64,000 nt of DNA from Curvibacter sp. (GTDB lineage Bacteria; Pseudomonadota; Gammaproteobacteria; Burkholderiales; Burkholderiaceae_C): assembly GCA_020248905.1 (NCBI GenBank), contig JADCGR010000016.1:25964-89963 (forward strand), given 5' to 3'. The stretch's first letter is position 1; every line of letters begins with the position of its first letter. The notes beneath the pieces are model-generated. The model saw only the letters and a program-made list of their open reading frames with translations. It searched no databases and had not been told where the DNA came from. Both the position numbers and the translations under genes were made by a program. Shown one piece after another: positions 9,873 through 19,075 of the stretch.

Positions 9873-11285
9873 TCAGCCCTGCACCTCGAACAGCGTACCC
9901 AGGCCACCCGCGTGATGCTCCAGCACGTGGCAATGGATCAGCCAATAGCCCGGGTTGTCGGCGACAAAAGCCACCTCCACCCGGTCACCGGGGGCCACGA
10001 GCACGCTGTCGCGCCAGGGGCGCTCGGGCAGGGCCTGGCCGTTGCGCGAGAGCACACGGAAGTGATGCCCGTGCAGGTGCATGGGATGCCACCAGGCGGT
10101 GGCGTTGTCGAACGTCAGCCGCACGCTGCGACCGCGCGGCACGCGGAACTCGGCAGCGTGCGATGCGTGCGCGCGGTCGTGGCTCATGTGGGCGTGGCCG
10201 TTCAGGGTCCAAGCAGGCGTGGGCTCGCGTGATCCGGCCTGCTGGCGCAGGCGCCGCGCCTCGCGCTCGGCCGTGCTCTCCTGCGGCCAGCCCTCGCGGT
10301 TCATGGCGCCGCCGCCCAGGCGCAGGGCGTGGACCATGGCCTGCGCGAGATCGGGCTCGGGCAGGGGCTCGTAGGACGCCGGCCGTGGTGCAGGTCGTGC
10401 GGCGCGCTCCGGCCCGCGCACCTCCAGCGCGGCCAGGCTGCGCTGGCCGCGGCCGAAGCGGTCGCGCAGCTCGAAGCGCCCTGGGCGCAGGGCGTCGATG
10501 ATGAAGTCGCAGCGCATGCCGGGGCCCAGCAGCAGCTCGCCCTTCCAGGGCACAGCGCTAGCCGCCGGCATGCCGTCGCGCGCGATCAGCCAGGCCGGCA
10601 GGCCCTCGAACATCAGGGCGTAGATACGCGCATTGGAGGCATTGACCAGACGCAGCCGCACGCGCTGCCCGCTCTCAAGTGCCTGCACGAGTGCCGGCTG
10701 GCCGTTGACCGTGAGGTGCTGGCCCATGCGGCCCGCGTGGGCCACGTCGTGAAAGTTGTAGAAATCGTCCCTGATGCGGCCCTGCGCATTGAGGCGCCAG
10801 TCATCGAGCAGCCACACCAGATCCAGATCCACCGGCGGGGGCTCGTCGTCCTCGACGATGAGCACGCCTGCCAGGCCGCGGTCCACCTGCTCGGAGGTAC
10901 CCAGATGCGGGTGGTACCAGTAGGTGCCCGCATCGGGCAGTGCGAAGCGGTAGCGGAAGCTTGCGCCGGGTGCCACCGGGTCCTGCGTGAGCCCGGGCAC
11001 GCCGTCCATGCCATTGGGCAGGCGGATGCCGTGCCAGTGGATGGTGGTCGGATCGGGCAGGCGGTTGTGCAGCTCCAGATCGAGCACGGCGCCGCGCCGG
11101 TAGCGCAGCACGGGGCCAGGCACCTGCGCATCGTAGGCCCAGACGGGCAGTGCGGCCTGCCCGGCCACGGGCAGCTCTGCAGGCGCAGCCACGATCCGAC
11201 GCGGCGCCACGAGCGGCTGGGCAAAGGCGGTACCAGCCAGCGCAGGCGCGCAGGCCAGGGACTGCAGAAGGTGTCGGCGTTTCAT
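9873..11285 (-). CDS. Multicopper oxidase family protein with Tat-like leader
   Basis: IHWHGIRLPN, TYWYHPHLGT, HPMHLHGHHF, HCHVLEHHAGGL copper ligands; MKRRHLLQSLACAPAL leader. Confidence 0.93.
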   Translation of the reverse strand: MKRRHLLQSLACAPALAGTAFAQPLVAPRRIVAAPAELPVAGQAALPVWAYDAQVPGPVLRYRRGAVLDLELHNRLPDPTTIHWHGIRLPNGMDGVPGLTQDPVAPGASFRYRFALPDAGTYWYHPHLGTSEQVDRGLAGVLIVEDDEPPPVDLDLVWLLDDWRLNAQGRIRDDFYNFHDVAHAGRMGQHLTVNGQPALVQALESGQRVRLRLVNASNARIYALMFEGLPAWLIARDGMPAASAVPWKGELLLGPGMRCDFIIDALRPGRFELRDRFGRGQRSLAALEVRGPERAARPAPRPASYEPLPEPDLAQAMVHALRLGGGAMNREGWPQESTAEREARRLRQQAGSREPTPAWTLNGHAHMSHDRAHASHAAEFRVPRGRSVRLTFDNATAWWHPMHLHGHHFRVLSRNGQALPERPWRDSVLVAPGDRVEVAFVADNPGYWLIHCHVLEHHAGGLGTLFEVQG

Positions 11286-11506
11286 GCGAGGCGGCTTGCT
11301 TGCAACAGAGCATAGCCTAGCCGGGGCGCAGCAGGCCCTGGCGCGCCAACTCCGCCTCAGACCCGGGCCGGCGCGGGCTTGTGCAGACAGGGGTGACTCC
11401 GCAAATCTGAACGGGTGAGATAAAGCAGACTCCGGACCAACTGTTTGGCCCCCTGAGGCCATCGAGAAGGAGTTTGCGATGAACAAGATCATCAGGACGG
11501 CGTAGC

Positions 11507-11572
11507 CGCCGTCTCCACAGCCCACTCTTCAAAGCCAAAGTGGCACTGGCCGCGCTGCGCGAATCTCCCTGA
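11507..11572 (+). mobile_element. IS3-family OrfA N-terminal remnant
   Basis: In-frame RRLHSPLFKAKVALAALRESP* matches the IS3-type HSPEFKAKVALAAL signature. Confidence 0.6.
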
Positions 11573-11658
11573 CCTGCCCCCATCCAACGTACCAGTCATA
11601 AGTTGGAAGTCCCGGTTCAAGGTTCATCGATCTGGTTGTTGGTGTTGATGGAATGAGA

Positions 11659-11868
11659 TCAATCGCCAGCGCGCTGGCGATTCAGCTCGGCGAACCGGGC
11701 CGGTGGGATGCACCCCAGCGCACGGGCAATGCCAGAAACGTCGTCGGAGGGTTCTTCGAGCCACGCGTCAAGGTACGCGGCCGTTTCTTCAGGGGTGCGC
11801 AGGGGTTCGGCCACATCGTACGTGGACGTCTTGACCCTGACGGTAGCCTTGCGCCTGGTACTCGCCAT
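11659..11868 (-). pseudogene. Truncated HigA/addiction-module antidote-like N-terminus fused to an IS3 OrfB-like tail
   Basis: TSTYDVAEPLRTPEETAAYLDAWLEE...GIARALG resembles antidote proteins; tail CIPPARFAELNRQR resembles IS3 transposase C-termini (LGYIPPAEF). Confidence 0.55.
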
Positions 11869-11870
11869 GT

Positions 11871-11942
11871 TCAATCTCCCAACGCCTTTGCCAGGCAGAT
11901 GGCCTTGGCTATAGCCCTGGACTGTGTGGACGTGTCGCTGCC
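11871..11942 (-). pseudogene. HigB-type toxin 3' stub
   Basis: GSDTSTQSRAIAKAICLAKALGD* directly upstream of the antidote remnant resembles the GGDKSTQ..DI..AK.LA C-terminus of phage-derived Gp49-like/HigB toxins. Confidence 0.5.
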
Positions 11943-12001
11943 AATGGACGAAGTGTCGCCTTTTGGCTAAGGGTGCTGCATCTGTAGTACGGACCTGCCC
12001 C

Positions 12002-13072
12002 TCACCCAAACAACGCCTGCACATCAATCGTCGAGCGCCGCCCCAGCTCCGGCGCGCTCGCGCGCAGCCAAGCCTGCGCGTGCTCGCGGCCCTGGGCCAT
12101 GAGGCGTTGCAGAAAGGGCGTGTGGGGCAGGAGCTTGCTGTCGCTGCGTGCCAGGCTTTCCAATTCGCTGCCGCCGATCATGTGAAAGCGCATCTCGCGC
12201 AGGCGGTTTTCCAGCCGGCCGCCCAGCGTGGGCGCCGAGAATTCGGTGGCCTGCGCGAACATGCGCATCTCGCGCATGAAGTGCGAGTTGAAGCCGAGCT
12301 CGGAAATGCGGGTCTCGATCTCGGCCAGGGTATTGGGGGTGGTGGCGCGCCGCAGGGGATTGAGCAGCACGAGCAGCACGTCGCGCGCGTCGCAGTCATA
12401 AAACAGCGGAAACACTGCGGGGTTGGCGCTGTAGCCGCCGTCCCAGTAAGGCTCGCCCTCGATCATCACCGTGCGGTGGATACGCGGCAGGCAGGCCGAG
12501 GCCAGCAGCACGTCCACGCTGAGCTCGTGCTCGCGAAAGATGCGCAGCTTGGCGGTGTTGACCTGCGTGGTGCCGATGAAGAGCTTGAAGGGCGAGCGCG
12601 TGCGCAGGGCTTCAAAGTCCAGCTGCTCCTGCAGCAGGTCGCGCAGGGGGTTGAGGTCCAGCGGGTTGAGCTGCGCGGGGGAAAACTGCCCTGCCCAAGT
12701 GGCCAGCAGCTTGCCCGCCGGGGCCAGGCTCACGCTGCTGCCCTTGCCGCGCACCAGGCCCGAGGGCATGTGCTGGCCCAGTTCATTCCAGAAGCGGCTC
12801 AGCGCCTCGCGCGCGCCGCTGCGTCCGCCGCGGATCCAGCCGTCGGCCAGCAGCACGGCATTCATGGCGCCGGCGCTGCTGCCGCTGAGGCCTTCGAAGT
12901 TCAGGCCCTCCAGTTCGAGCAGCGCGTCCAGCACGCCCCAGGTGTAGGCGCCATGCGCGCCGCCGCCCTGCAGCGCGAGGTTGACTCTGGCGGGTCCGCC
13001 GCCCAGCCAATGGCGCAATCTGTCCAGCCCGCCCTGCAGGCCATTGCCATTGGGCGCCGTACCCTCTTCCAT
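12002..13072 (-). CDS. Patatin-like phospholipase family protein
   Basis: NLALQGGGAHGAYTWGVLDALL, GLSGSSAGAMNA (GxSxG), YWDGGYSANPAV. Confidence 0.93.
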   Translation of the reverse strand: MEEGTAPNGNGLQGGLDRLRHWLGGGPARVNLALQGGGAHGAYTWGVLDALLELEGLNFEGLSGSSAGAMNAVLLADGWIRGGRSGAREALSRFWNELGQHMPSGLVRGKGSSVSLAPAGKLLATWAGQFSPAQLNPLDLNPLRDLLQEQLDFEALRTRSPFKLFIGTTQVNTAKLRIFREHELSVDVLLASACLPRIHRTVMIEGEPYWDGGYSANPAVFPLFYDCDARDVLLVLLNPLRRATTPNTLAEIETRISELGFNSHFMREMRMFAQATEFSAPTLGGRLENRLREMRFHMIGGSELESLARSDSKLLPHTPFLQRLMAQGREHAQAWLRASAPELGRRSTIDVQALFG

Positions 13073-13160
13073 GCCTTGACTCCTGTGCGCGCCCAGCCAT
13101 GCAGCGGGCTGAGATCAGTATAAGGTTAACCTGATCCGTGTCTTGTGCGGGAGCTACCTT

Positions 13161-15227
13161 TCAGTAACGGTGTTTCAGTGTCACACGCAAGGTGCGTGGC
13201 TCGGCCGGGTGGAGATGGCGGTCATCCACGGGCGCGCTCTCGCCCGAGAGTTGCGAGCTGTACCAGTACTCGATGTCATTCACGCGTCGGTCGAGCAGGT
13301 TGTAGACGTCGAGCGTGAGACGCGTGCGGGTATCGAGCCGGCGGCCGACGCGCAGATTCAGCAGCTGCGAGGCTTGTGAGCGCACGCTGCCATCTTCAAG
13401 CAGCGGGCGCGGGCCGATGTAACGCCAGCGCAGGGCACCAAACCAGGGGCCCAGCGCGTCCAGCGTGAGCCCGATGTTGGCGATGCGCGCCGCAGCGCCG
13501 GGGATGTAGGGGCCGTCGGCGCCACCGTCGGTGAAACGTGCCTGCGTCCAGGCCAGATCGGCGTCCAGGGCCCAGTGGCGATTGAGCAGCCAGTCGTTGC
13601 TCCATTCCAGGCCGTGGCGGCGCGAAGGGCGCGAGGCCTCGGTGGTGCCGGCGTCGCCCACGAAGAGCAGCTCCGAATCGGCACGCAGCTGCCACAGCGC
13701 GAGCTTGCTCTGCCAGCCCGGGCGGATCTGGCTGCGCAGGCCAAGCTCGCTGCCGCGCATGCGCACCAGCGGGTTCACGCGCTGCGCGGCGGTGGACGGA
13801 TTGGCAGGGTCCACAGTAATGGTGCTACCGCGTGCATCATTGGAATGGAAGCCCTGACCGGCGTTGAAATAGAACTCGGTATGCGCCCAGGGTCCGAGGA
13901 TGAGCGCGAGCTTGGGGCTGAGCATCTGGTCGCCGGCGCGGCCCGAGTTCTGCACGAGGCTGGAGTCCACCTGAAACTGGTACACATCGCCGCGCAGGCC
14001 GGCGATGGCGCGCAGCCGGGGCGTAAAGCACAGCTCGCTCTGTGCCCAGAGCCCGAGGCTGGCCTGGCGCACGCGGTCGACGCGCACGGTGTTCCAGACC
14101 TGGCGCTGGCGGCTGTTGTAGAGCGCCACGGGGCTGAGCTGGTCGGCCCGGCCCTGCACGCCCCAGGTGTGCAGGGCCTCCAGGCCCGCCACCTGCCCAA
14201 GCTGCGCTTGCGAGGCCGCAAAGCCCGCAGCGCGCCGCCGCTCGCTCTGCTGGAACTGGTCACCCGTGTTGCAGTTGCCGCTGCGCGCGATGTCTTTCTC
14301 GCAGTACTGAAAGTTGGACCACAGGTCCAGCGCGCTCTGCAGCGCCCAGGCGGCGGCACGGCGCTGCGTGTCGTGGCCGCGCTGCGCCCACTCGGCCGAG
14401 AGGCTGTAGCGCGCGCTGATGCCACCGGTGGTGGGGTCCAGGCTGCCATAACGGTCCAGCGGGCCGCTGGCCAGCGCGCGTGCAGGGATCTGGTCGGTGG
14501 AAGTCCAGCGGCCGCTGTAGGCCATGGCAGTGAGGGTCAGTCCGTCGTCACGCGTGCCCTCGCTGTAGCGCAGCACCCCGTTGACCTTGCGGTAGTTCTC
14601 GGGCACCTGCCAGGGCCCGTCGTTGTGATAGAGCTCCAGCGCGTAGAGCAGGCGGCCGTTGCACTGCGCGGGCGAACCTGCCAGCACGGTACGTGCGTAG
14701 CCACGCTGACCCAGGGTGAGCTGGGCCAGGGTGCCCTCCAGCCGGCGTGCGTAGCTGATGCGTGCGGCGCCCGCCGCCGAAAAATCACCCTCCTCCGCAT
14801 GGTATGGACCCTTGCGGTAATCGATGCGCTCGATGAGCTCGGGGATCAGAAAGCTGAGGTCCGTGTAGCCCTGGCCGTGCGCATGCGTGGGCATGTTGAC
14901 GGGTACGCCGTTGACCCAGGTGGCAAAGTCGGTGCCGTGGTCGAGGTTGTAGCCGCGCAGGAAATACTGGTTGGCCTTGCCGTCGCCCGCGTGCTGCGTG
15001 ACGATCAGGCCGGGCACCATCTCCAGCGCCTCGGCTGGGCGCAGCAGCGGCATCTGCCCCAGGCGCTCTGCCGAGACCACACCTTCGCTGGCGGCGGCGG
15101 CGATGCCTTCGCGGTTTTCCACGCGGCTGCGGACCTCGACGGTGGAGAGCGCCTTCGGCTCCTGGGCGCTGGCTTTAGCCGCCAGCGCAGCAAACAAACA
15201 CAAGAACGACCGCTTGAGTCCCTGCAT
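13161..15227 (-). CDS. TonB-dependent outer-membrane receptor
   Basis: Signal peptide, plug NQYFLRGYNLDHGTDFATWVNGVPVNMPTHAHGQGYTDLSFLIPELIERIDYRKGPY, C-terminal ...LRVTLKHRY. Confidence 0.92.
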   Translation of the reverse strand: MQGLKRSFLCLFAALAAKASAQEPKALSTVEVRSRVENREGIAAAASEGVVSAERLGQMPLLRPAEALEMVPGLIVTQHAGDGKANQYFLRGYNLDHGTDFATWVNGVPVNMPTHAHGQGYTDLSFLIPELIERIDYRKGPYHAEEGDFSAAGAARISYARRLEGTLAQLTLGQRGYARTVLAGSPAQCNGRLLYALELYHNDGPWQVPENYRKVNGVLRYSEGTRDDGLTLTAMAYSGRWTSTDQIPARALASGPLDRYGSLDPTTGGISARYSLSAEWAQRGHDTQRRAAAWALQSALDLWSNFQYCEKDIARSGNCNTGDQFQQSERRRAAGFAASQAQLGQVAGLEALHTWGVQGRADQLSPVALYNSRQRQVWNTVRVDRVRQASLGLWAQSELCFTPRLRAIAGLRGDVYQFQVDSSLVQNSGRAGDQMLSPKLALILGPWAHTEFYFNAGQGFHSNDARGSTITVDPANPSTAAQRVNPLVRMRGSELGLRSQIRPGWQSKLALWQLRADSELLFVGDAGTTEASRPSRRHGLEWSNDWLLNRHWALDADLAWTQARFTDGGADGPYIPGAAARIANIGLTLDALGPWFGALRWRYIGPRPLLEDGSVRSQASQLLNLRVGRRLDTRTRLTLDVYNLLDRRVNDIEYWYSSQLSGESAPVDDRHLHPAEPRTLRVTLKHRY

Positions 15228-15276
15228 GGCCGCGTGTACGCCGGGCGGGAAGCGAGCGGGCGGTACGGCAAACGGC

Positions 15277-15996
15277 CTAAGCCGCGTGCCTTGCCAGGTG
15301 CACCTGGTGCAGGGTGATCTTGCGCACCTCGGCCTGGCTGGTCTGGATATGCGTGCGCAGCAGCAAGGCCGCCTGATCGGCGCGCTTGCGCTGGATGGCC
15401 CGCAGGATCTTGCCGTGTTCCTCGTAAGTGGCGTCGATACGCGCCTGATGGGTGAAGTCGAGCCGGCGGATGATGCGGATGCGCTCAGTCACATCGCGGT
15501 GCACGCGCGTCATCTCGGCATTGCCCGCTGCTGCCACAAGGCTGCAGTGGAACTCTTCGTCCCACTGCGCCACCTGCCTGATGTCGCTGCTGCGTTCGGC
15601 CGCAGGCGCGAGCCAGATGGCGGCGATGCGCTCCAGCAGCGCGCGGTCCACGTGTACATCGTCGGCGCAGATGCGCTGCACGGCCGTGGTCTCCAGCACC
15701 ATGCGCAGGTCGTAGAGCTGCTCGAACTGCTCGAAATCAAAGGGCAGCACGCGCCAGCCATTGCGAAACAGCACCTCCACATAGCCTTCCTGCTGCAGGC
15801 GCTGCAAGGCCTCGCGCACGGGCGTGCGCGAAACGCCCAGGCGCACGCTGATCTCGCTCTCGGTGAAGCGGTCGCCGGGCACGAGCTTGAAATCGGCCAC
15901 GTCCTGCTTGAGCTGGGCATAAACGATCTCGGAGCGGGAGCGATGGGCGGGCGCTTCGGGCCTGGCGAGGGGGCGACGGGGTGTGGTGGAGTGCAC
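15277..15996 (-). CDS. GntR family transcriptional regulator, FCD subfamily
   Basis: N-terminal wHTH FTESEISVRLGVSRTPVREALQRLQQEGYVEV, C-terminal FCD-type helices (LYDLRMVLETTAVQ). Confidence 0.93.
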   Translation of the reverse strand: MHSTTPRRPLARPEAPAHRSRSEIVYAQLKQDVADFKLVPGDRFTESEISVRLGVSRTPVREALQRLQQEGYVEVLFRNGWRVLPFDFEQFEQLYDLRMVLETTAVQRICADDVHVDRALLERIAAIWLAPAAERSSDIRQVAQWDEEFHCSLVAAAGNAEMTRVHRDVTERIRIIRRLDFTHQARIDATYEEHGKILRAIQRKRADQAALLLRTHIQTSQAEVRKITLHQVHLARHAA

Positions 15997-16009
15997 GGTA
16001 TCGACTCTA

Positions 16010-16672
16010 TCAAGCTTGCAGGGCGGCCAGCAGCGCCGCGCTGCGGCAGGTCCAGCCGACGATGGCGCCCTGCGCGCGGATCATCTCCACCGTAGCGGTC
16101 TTGAAGGCGGGGAAATAGCTTTCGGTACAGTCTTCGAGCAGCAGGCCGTCGTAACCGCGGTCATTGGCCTCGCGCATGGAGGTCTGCACGCAGACCTCGG
16201 TGGTCACGCCCATGAAGATCAGATGGGTGATGCCCTGGGCGTACAGCGTCTCGTGCAGACCCGTGGCGTAAAAAGCACCCTTGCCCGGCTTGTCGATCAC
16301 GATCTCGCCCGCCGCAGGCGCCAGCGCGGGGATGATCTGGTTGCCCGGCTCGCCGGCCACCAGGATGCGGCCCATAGGACCCACGTCTCCGATGCGCAGG
16401 CTTGGGTTGCCCCGCTCGCGCTTGGCAGGTGGGCAGTCGGACAGATCGGGCTTGTGCGCCTCGCGCGTATGCACCACCAGGCCACCCGCCCTGCGCCAGG
16501 CGGCCAGCACGGCCTGACAGGCCGGCACGATGGCATCGAGCAGCGAAACATCATTGCCCAGGGTCTCGCCAAAGCCGCCCGGCTCGATGAAGTCGCGCTG
16601 CATGTCGATGATGACCAGCGCGGTCTTGCGAACTTCGAATTCGAAGTACAAAGGTGTTGCAGGAATTTTCAT
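16010..16672 (-). CDS. Isochorismatase-like cysteine hydrolase, paralogue of the BiuH-like protein (candidate ureide amidohydrolase)
   Basis: D-K-C triad: [46 protein letters not shown]. Confidence 0.88.
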   Translation of the reverse strand: MKIPATPLYFEFEVRKTALVIIDMQRDFIEPGGFGETLGNDVSLLDAIVPACQAVLAAWRRAGGLVVHTREAHKPDLSDCPPAKRERGNPSLRIGDVGPMGRILVAGEPGNQIIPALAPAAGEIVIDKPGKGAFYATGLHETLYAQGITHLIFMGVTTEVCVQTSMREANDRGYDGLLLEDCTESYFPAFKTATVEMIRAQGAIVGWTCRSAALLAALQA

Positions 16673-16700
16673 GGTGTTCGAGATCCTCGGGTTTGGCTAG

Positions 16701-16782
16701 GCGGGACACCGCGGAACCGGCTTCGCCGGGCCGCTGGTGTCGTCCCCCCACGGGGGGAAGACGGCGCAGCCGGCTCAGGGGG
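16701..16782. repeat. GC-rich intergenic repeat, copy 1
   Basis: GCGGGACACCGCGGAACCGGCTTCGCCGGGCCGCTGGTGTCGTCCCCCCACGGGGGGAAGACGGCGCAGCCGGCTCAGGGG; similar copy at 21135-21230. Confidence 0.75.
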
Positions 16783-16788
16783 CTTGCA

Positions 16789-18369
16789 TCAATCTCCGCC
16801 GCCCATGTACGCGCCCAGCGCGTGGCGCTGCGCGCCGGCAGCGGCGGTTTCGTGGACGATGCGGCCCTGGCTCATCACCACCACGCGGTCGGCCAACTCC
16901 AGCAGTTCGTCCAGATCCTCGCTGATGAGCAGCACCCCCGCCCCGCGCGCGCGCACCTGGCGGATGCGGGCATGAATGTCGCGCACGGCCTCAAAGTCCA
17001 GGCCGAAGACCGGATTGGCGGCGATCAGCACAGTGATCTGCCCGCCCAGTTCGCGCGCCAGCACCGCGCGCTGAACATTGCCGCCCGAGAGCGCGCCGAT
17101 GGGCGTGTCGACGCCACGCGTCTTGACGCCGTAATCGGCAATCCACTCGCGCGCGCGGCGACGCCAGGCGGCAAAGCGCAGCAGCCCGCCATAACCCGCA
17201 GAAAGTGCCTGCGGCGGCTGGTCGAAATCGCGCAGCGCCATGTTCTCGGCCACGGACAGATCGGCCACGCAGGCGTTGCGCAAGGGCTCCTCGGGCAGGC
17301 AACGCACCTGTAGCACATGGTTTTCGGCGCGTGTGCCGTAGTACGCCTGCCCGCTGACGCGCACCTCACCGGCCTGGCGCGGGCGCTGGCCCACCAGGGC
17401 CTCGACCAGCTCGCGCTGGCCGTTGCCCGAGACACCCGCCACGCCCAGGATCTCGCCGGGGCGCACCGTGAGGTTCAGACCTTCGAGGGCCAGGGTGCCG
17501 CGGTCGCCCATAGCGCTCAGGCCCTCGACCTGCAGCGCAGGCACTTGGTCTGCCGCCGCCGGCAAGAGGGGGGGCGCCACCTCGGGCCGGGCCGGCGACG
17601 CCGCGCCCTCGCCGCCCATCATGGCCTGGGCCAGACGCTGCGGATCGGTATCGGCCACGCGCACCTGGTGCACACCCACCCCCCGGCGCAACACCGTGAC
17701 GTCGTCCGCATAGGCCATGACTTCGCGGAACTTGTGCGTGATGATGATGACGCTGCAGGCCCCGCTGTGCGCGAAGTCGCGCACATGGCCCAGCACCTCG
17801 TCGGCTTCCTGCGGGGTGAGCACTGAGGTCGGCTCGTCGAGGATGAGCAGGCGCGGCCGCAGGTAGAGTTGCTTGAGCAACTCCAGCTTCTGCTTCTCGC
17901 CCGCAGCCAGCGCACCGGGCCGCGCGTCGAGGTCCAGCCGGAACGGCGTAGTGGACAGGAAGGCTTCAAGCTCGGCACGTTTGCTTTTCCAGTCGATATG
18001 CAGCGGCACGGCCTCGCCCGCGAGCAGCAGGTTCTCGGCCACGCTCATGCCGGGCGCCAGCGTGAAGTGCTGGTAGACCATACCGATGCCCAGCTGGCGC
18101 GCGACCACCGGGTTGGCAATGTCCTGCTCGCGCCCGTCGATCAGGATGCTGCCACCATCGGGCTGCTGGAAGCCCGACACACATTTCACCAGCGTGCTCT
18201 TGCCAGCGCCGTTTTCGCCCAGCAGTGCGTGCACCGTTCTGGGCTGCACCTTGAGGCTCACGCGGTCCAGCGCCGTAAAGCTGCCAAAGCGTTTGCTCAG
18301 CTCCCAGGTCTCCAGCGCAAGCGCGCCCGTGGCGGGCTTGTGCGGCGGGATCAGGTCGCTGCGACGCAT
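16789..18369 (-). CDS. ABC transporter ATP-binding protein, two NBDs (BMP/simple sugar-nucleoside type)
   Basis: LLGENGAGKSTLVKCVSGF, LLILDEPTSVLTP, GVAGVSGNGQRELVEAL; duplicated NBD architecture. Confidence 0.93.
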   Translation of the reverse strand: MRRSDLIPPHKPATGALALETWELSKRFGSFTALDRVSLKVQPRTVHALLGENGAGKSTLVKCVSGFQQPDGGSILIDGREQDIANPVVARQLGIGMVYQHFTLAPGMSVAENLLLAGEAVPLHIDWKSKRAELEAFLSTTPFRLDLDARPGALAAGEKQKLELLKQLYLRPRLLILDEPTSVLTPQEADEVLGHVRDFAHSGACSVIIITHKFREVMAYADDVTVLRRGVGVHQVRVADTDPQRLAQAMMGGEGAASPARPEVAPPLLPAAADQVPALQVEGLSAMGDRGTLALEGLNLTVRPGEILGVAGVSGNGQRELVEALVGQRPRQAGEVRVSGQAYYGTRAENHVLQVRCLPEEPLRNACVADLSVAENMALRDFDQPPQALSAGYGGLLRFAAWRRRAREWIADYGVKTRGVDTPIGALSGGNVQRAVLARELGGQITVLIAANPVFGLDFEAVRDIHARIRQVRARGAGVLLISEDLDELLELADRVVVMSQGRIVHETAAAGAQRHALGAYMGGGD

Positions 18370-18370
18370 T

Positions 18371-19075
18371 TCATGCTCCAGGCAGGGCCGCCAGCAGTTC
18401 GGTGGACGTCGTGTGCGCGCCGAACACGCCGCCCTGCATGGTGATCATCTTGAGCGCTGCCAGATGGTTGCCCAGGTCGGTGGCCGCCGTGCAGTCCGAG
18501 AGCAGCAGGCACTCGTAGCCGCGGTCGTTGGCGTCGCGCATGGTGGTGTGCACGCACACATCGGTGGTGATGCCGGTCAGTACAAGGTTCGCGATGCCAC
18601 GCAGCTGCAGAATCATGTCCAGGTCGGTCGCGTAGAACGAGCCCTTGCCCGGCTTGTCGATGATCACCTCGCCCGGCAGCGGCGCGAGCTCCGGAATGAT
18701 CTCCCAGCCCGCCTCACCGCGCACCAGAATGCGCCCGCAGGGCCCGGCATCGCCAATGCCCACGCCATCGGTGCCGATCTGGCGCGAGCGCCAGCGCTTG
18801 TTGGCCGGCAGATCGGCGAGATCGGGCCGGTGGCCTTCGCGCGTGTGTATGACGGTATAGCCCAGCGCACGCATGCCGGCCATGACCTGCTTGAGCGGCT
18901 CAATGGGCGCGCGCGTGAGCGAGATGTCGTAGCCCATCTTGTCCACATAGCCGCCGACGCCGCAGAAGTCGGTCTGCATGTCGATGACGATGAGCGCCGT
19001 GTTGTCCGGGCGCAATGCGCCGTTCCAGGGCCAGGCATAGGGGTTCGCGTTGATGTAAGGCATGGTGAGTCTCAA
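18371..19075 (-). CDS. biuH: Biuret amidohydrolase-like isochorismatase-family hydrolase
   Basis: [41 protein letters not shown]...[21 protein letters not shown]...[15 protein letters not shown]...[30 protein letters not shown] closely resembles recalled rhizobial biuret hydrolase; D-K-C triad intact. Confidence 0.85.
   Translation of the reverse strand: MRLTMPYINANPYAWPWNGALRPDNTALIVIDMQTDFCGVGGYVDKMGYDISLTRAPIEPLKQVMAGMRALGYTVIHTREGHRPDLADLPANKRWRSRQIGTDGVGIGDAGPCGRILVRGEAGWEIIPELAPLPGEVIIDKPGKGSFYATDLDMILQLRGIANLVLTGITTDVCVHTTMRDANDRGYECLLLSDCTAATDLGNHLAALKMITMQGGVFGAHTTSTELLAALPGA

Noticed and set aside
11576-11650. GGTTCAAGGTTCATC resembling a tRNA T-arm
   Set aside because: No acceptor stem, D-arm or anticodon arm could be paired around it
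13575-15317. 580-aa plus-strand ORF opposite the TonB-dependent receptor
   Set aside because: Antisense shadow ORF from high GC3; low-complexity His/Gly/Ala/Gln-rich composition and no recognisable family, whereas the minus strand is clearly a TBDR
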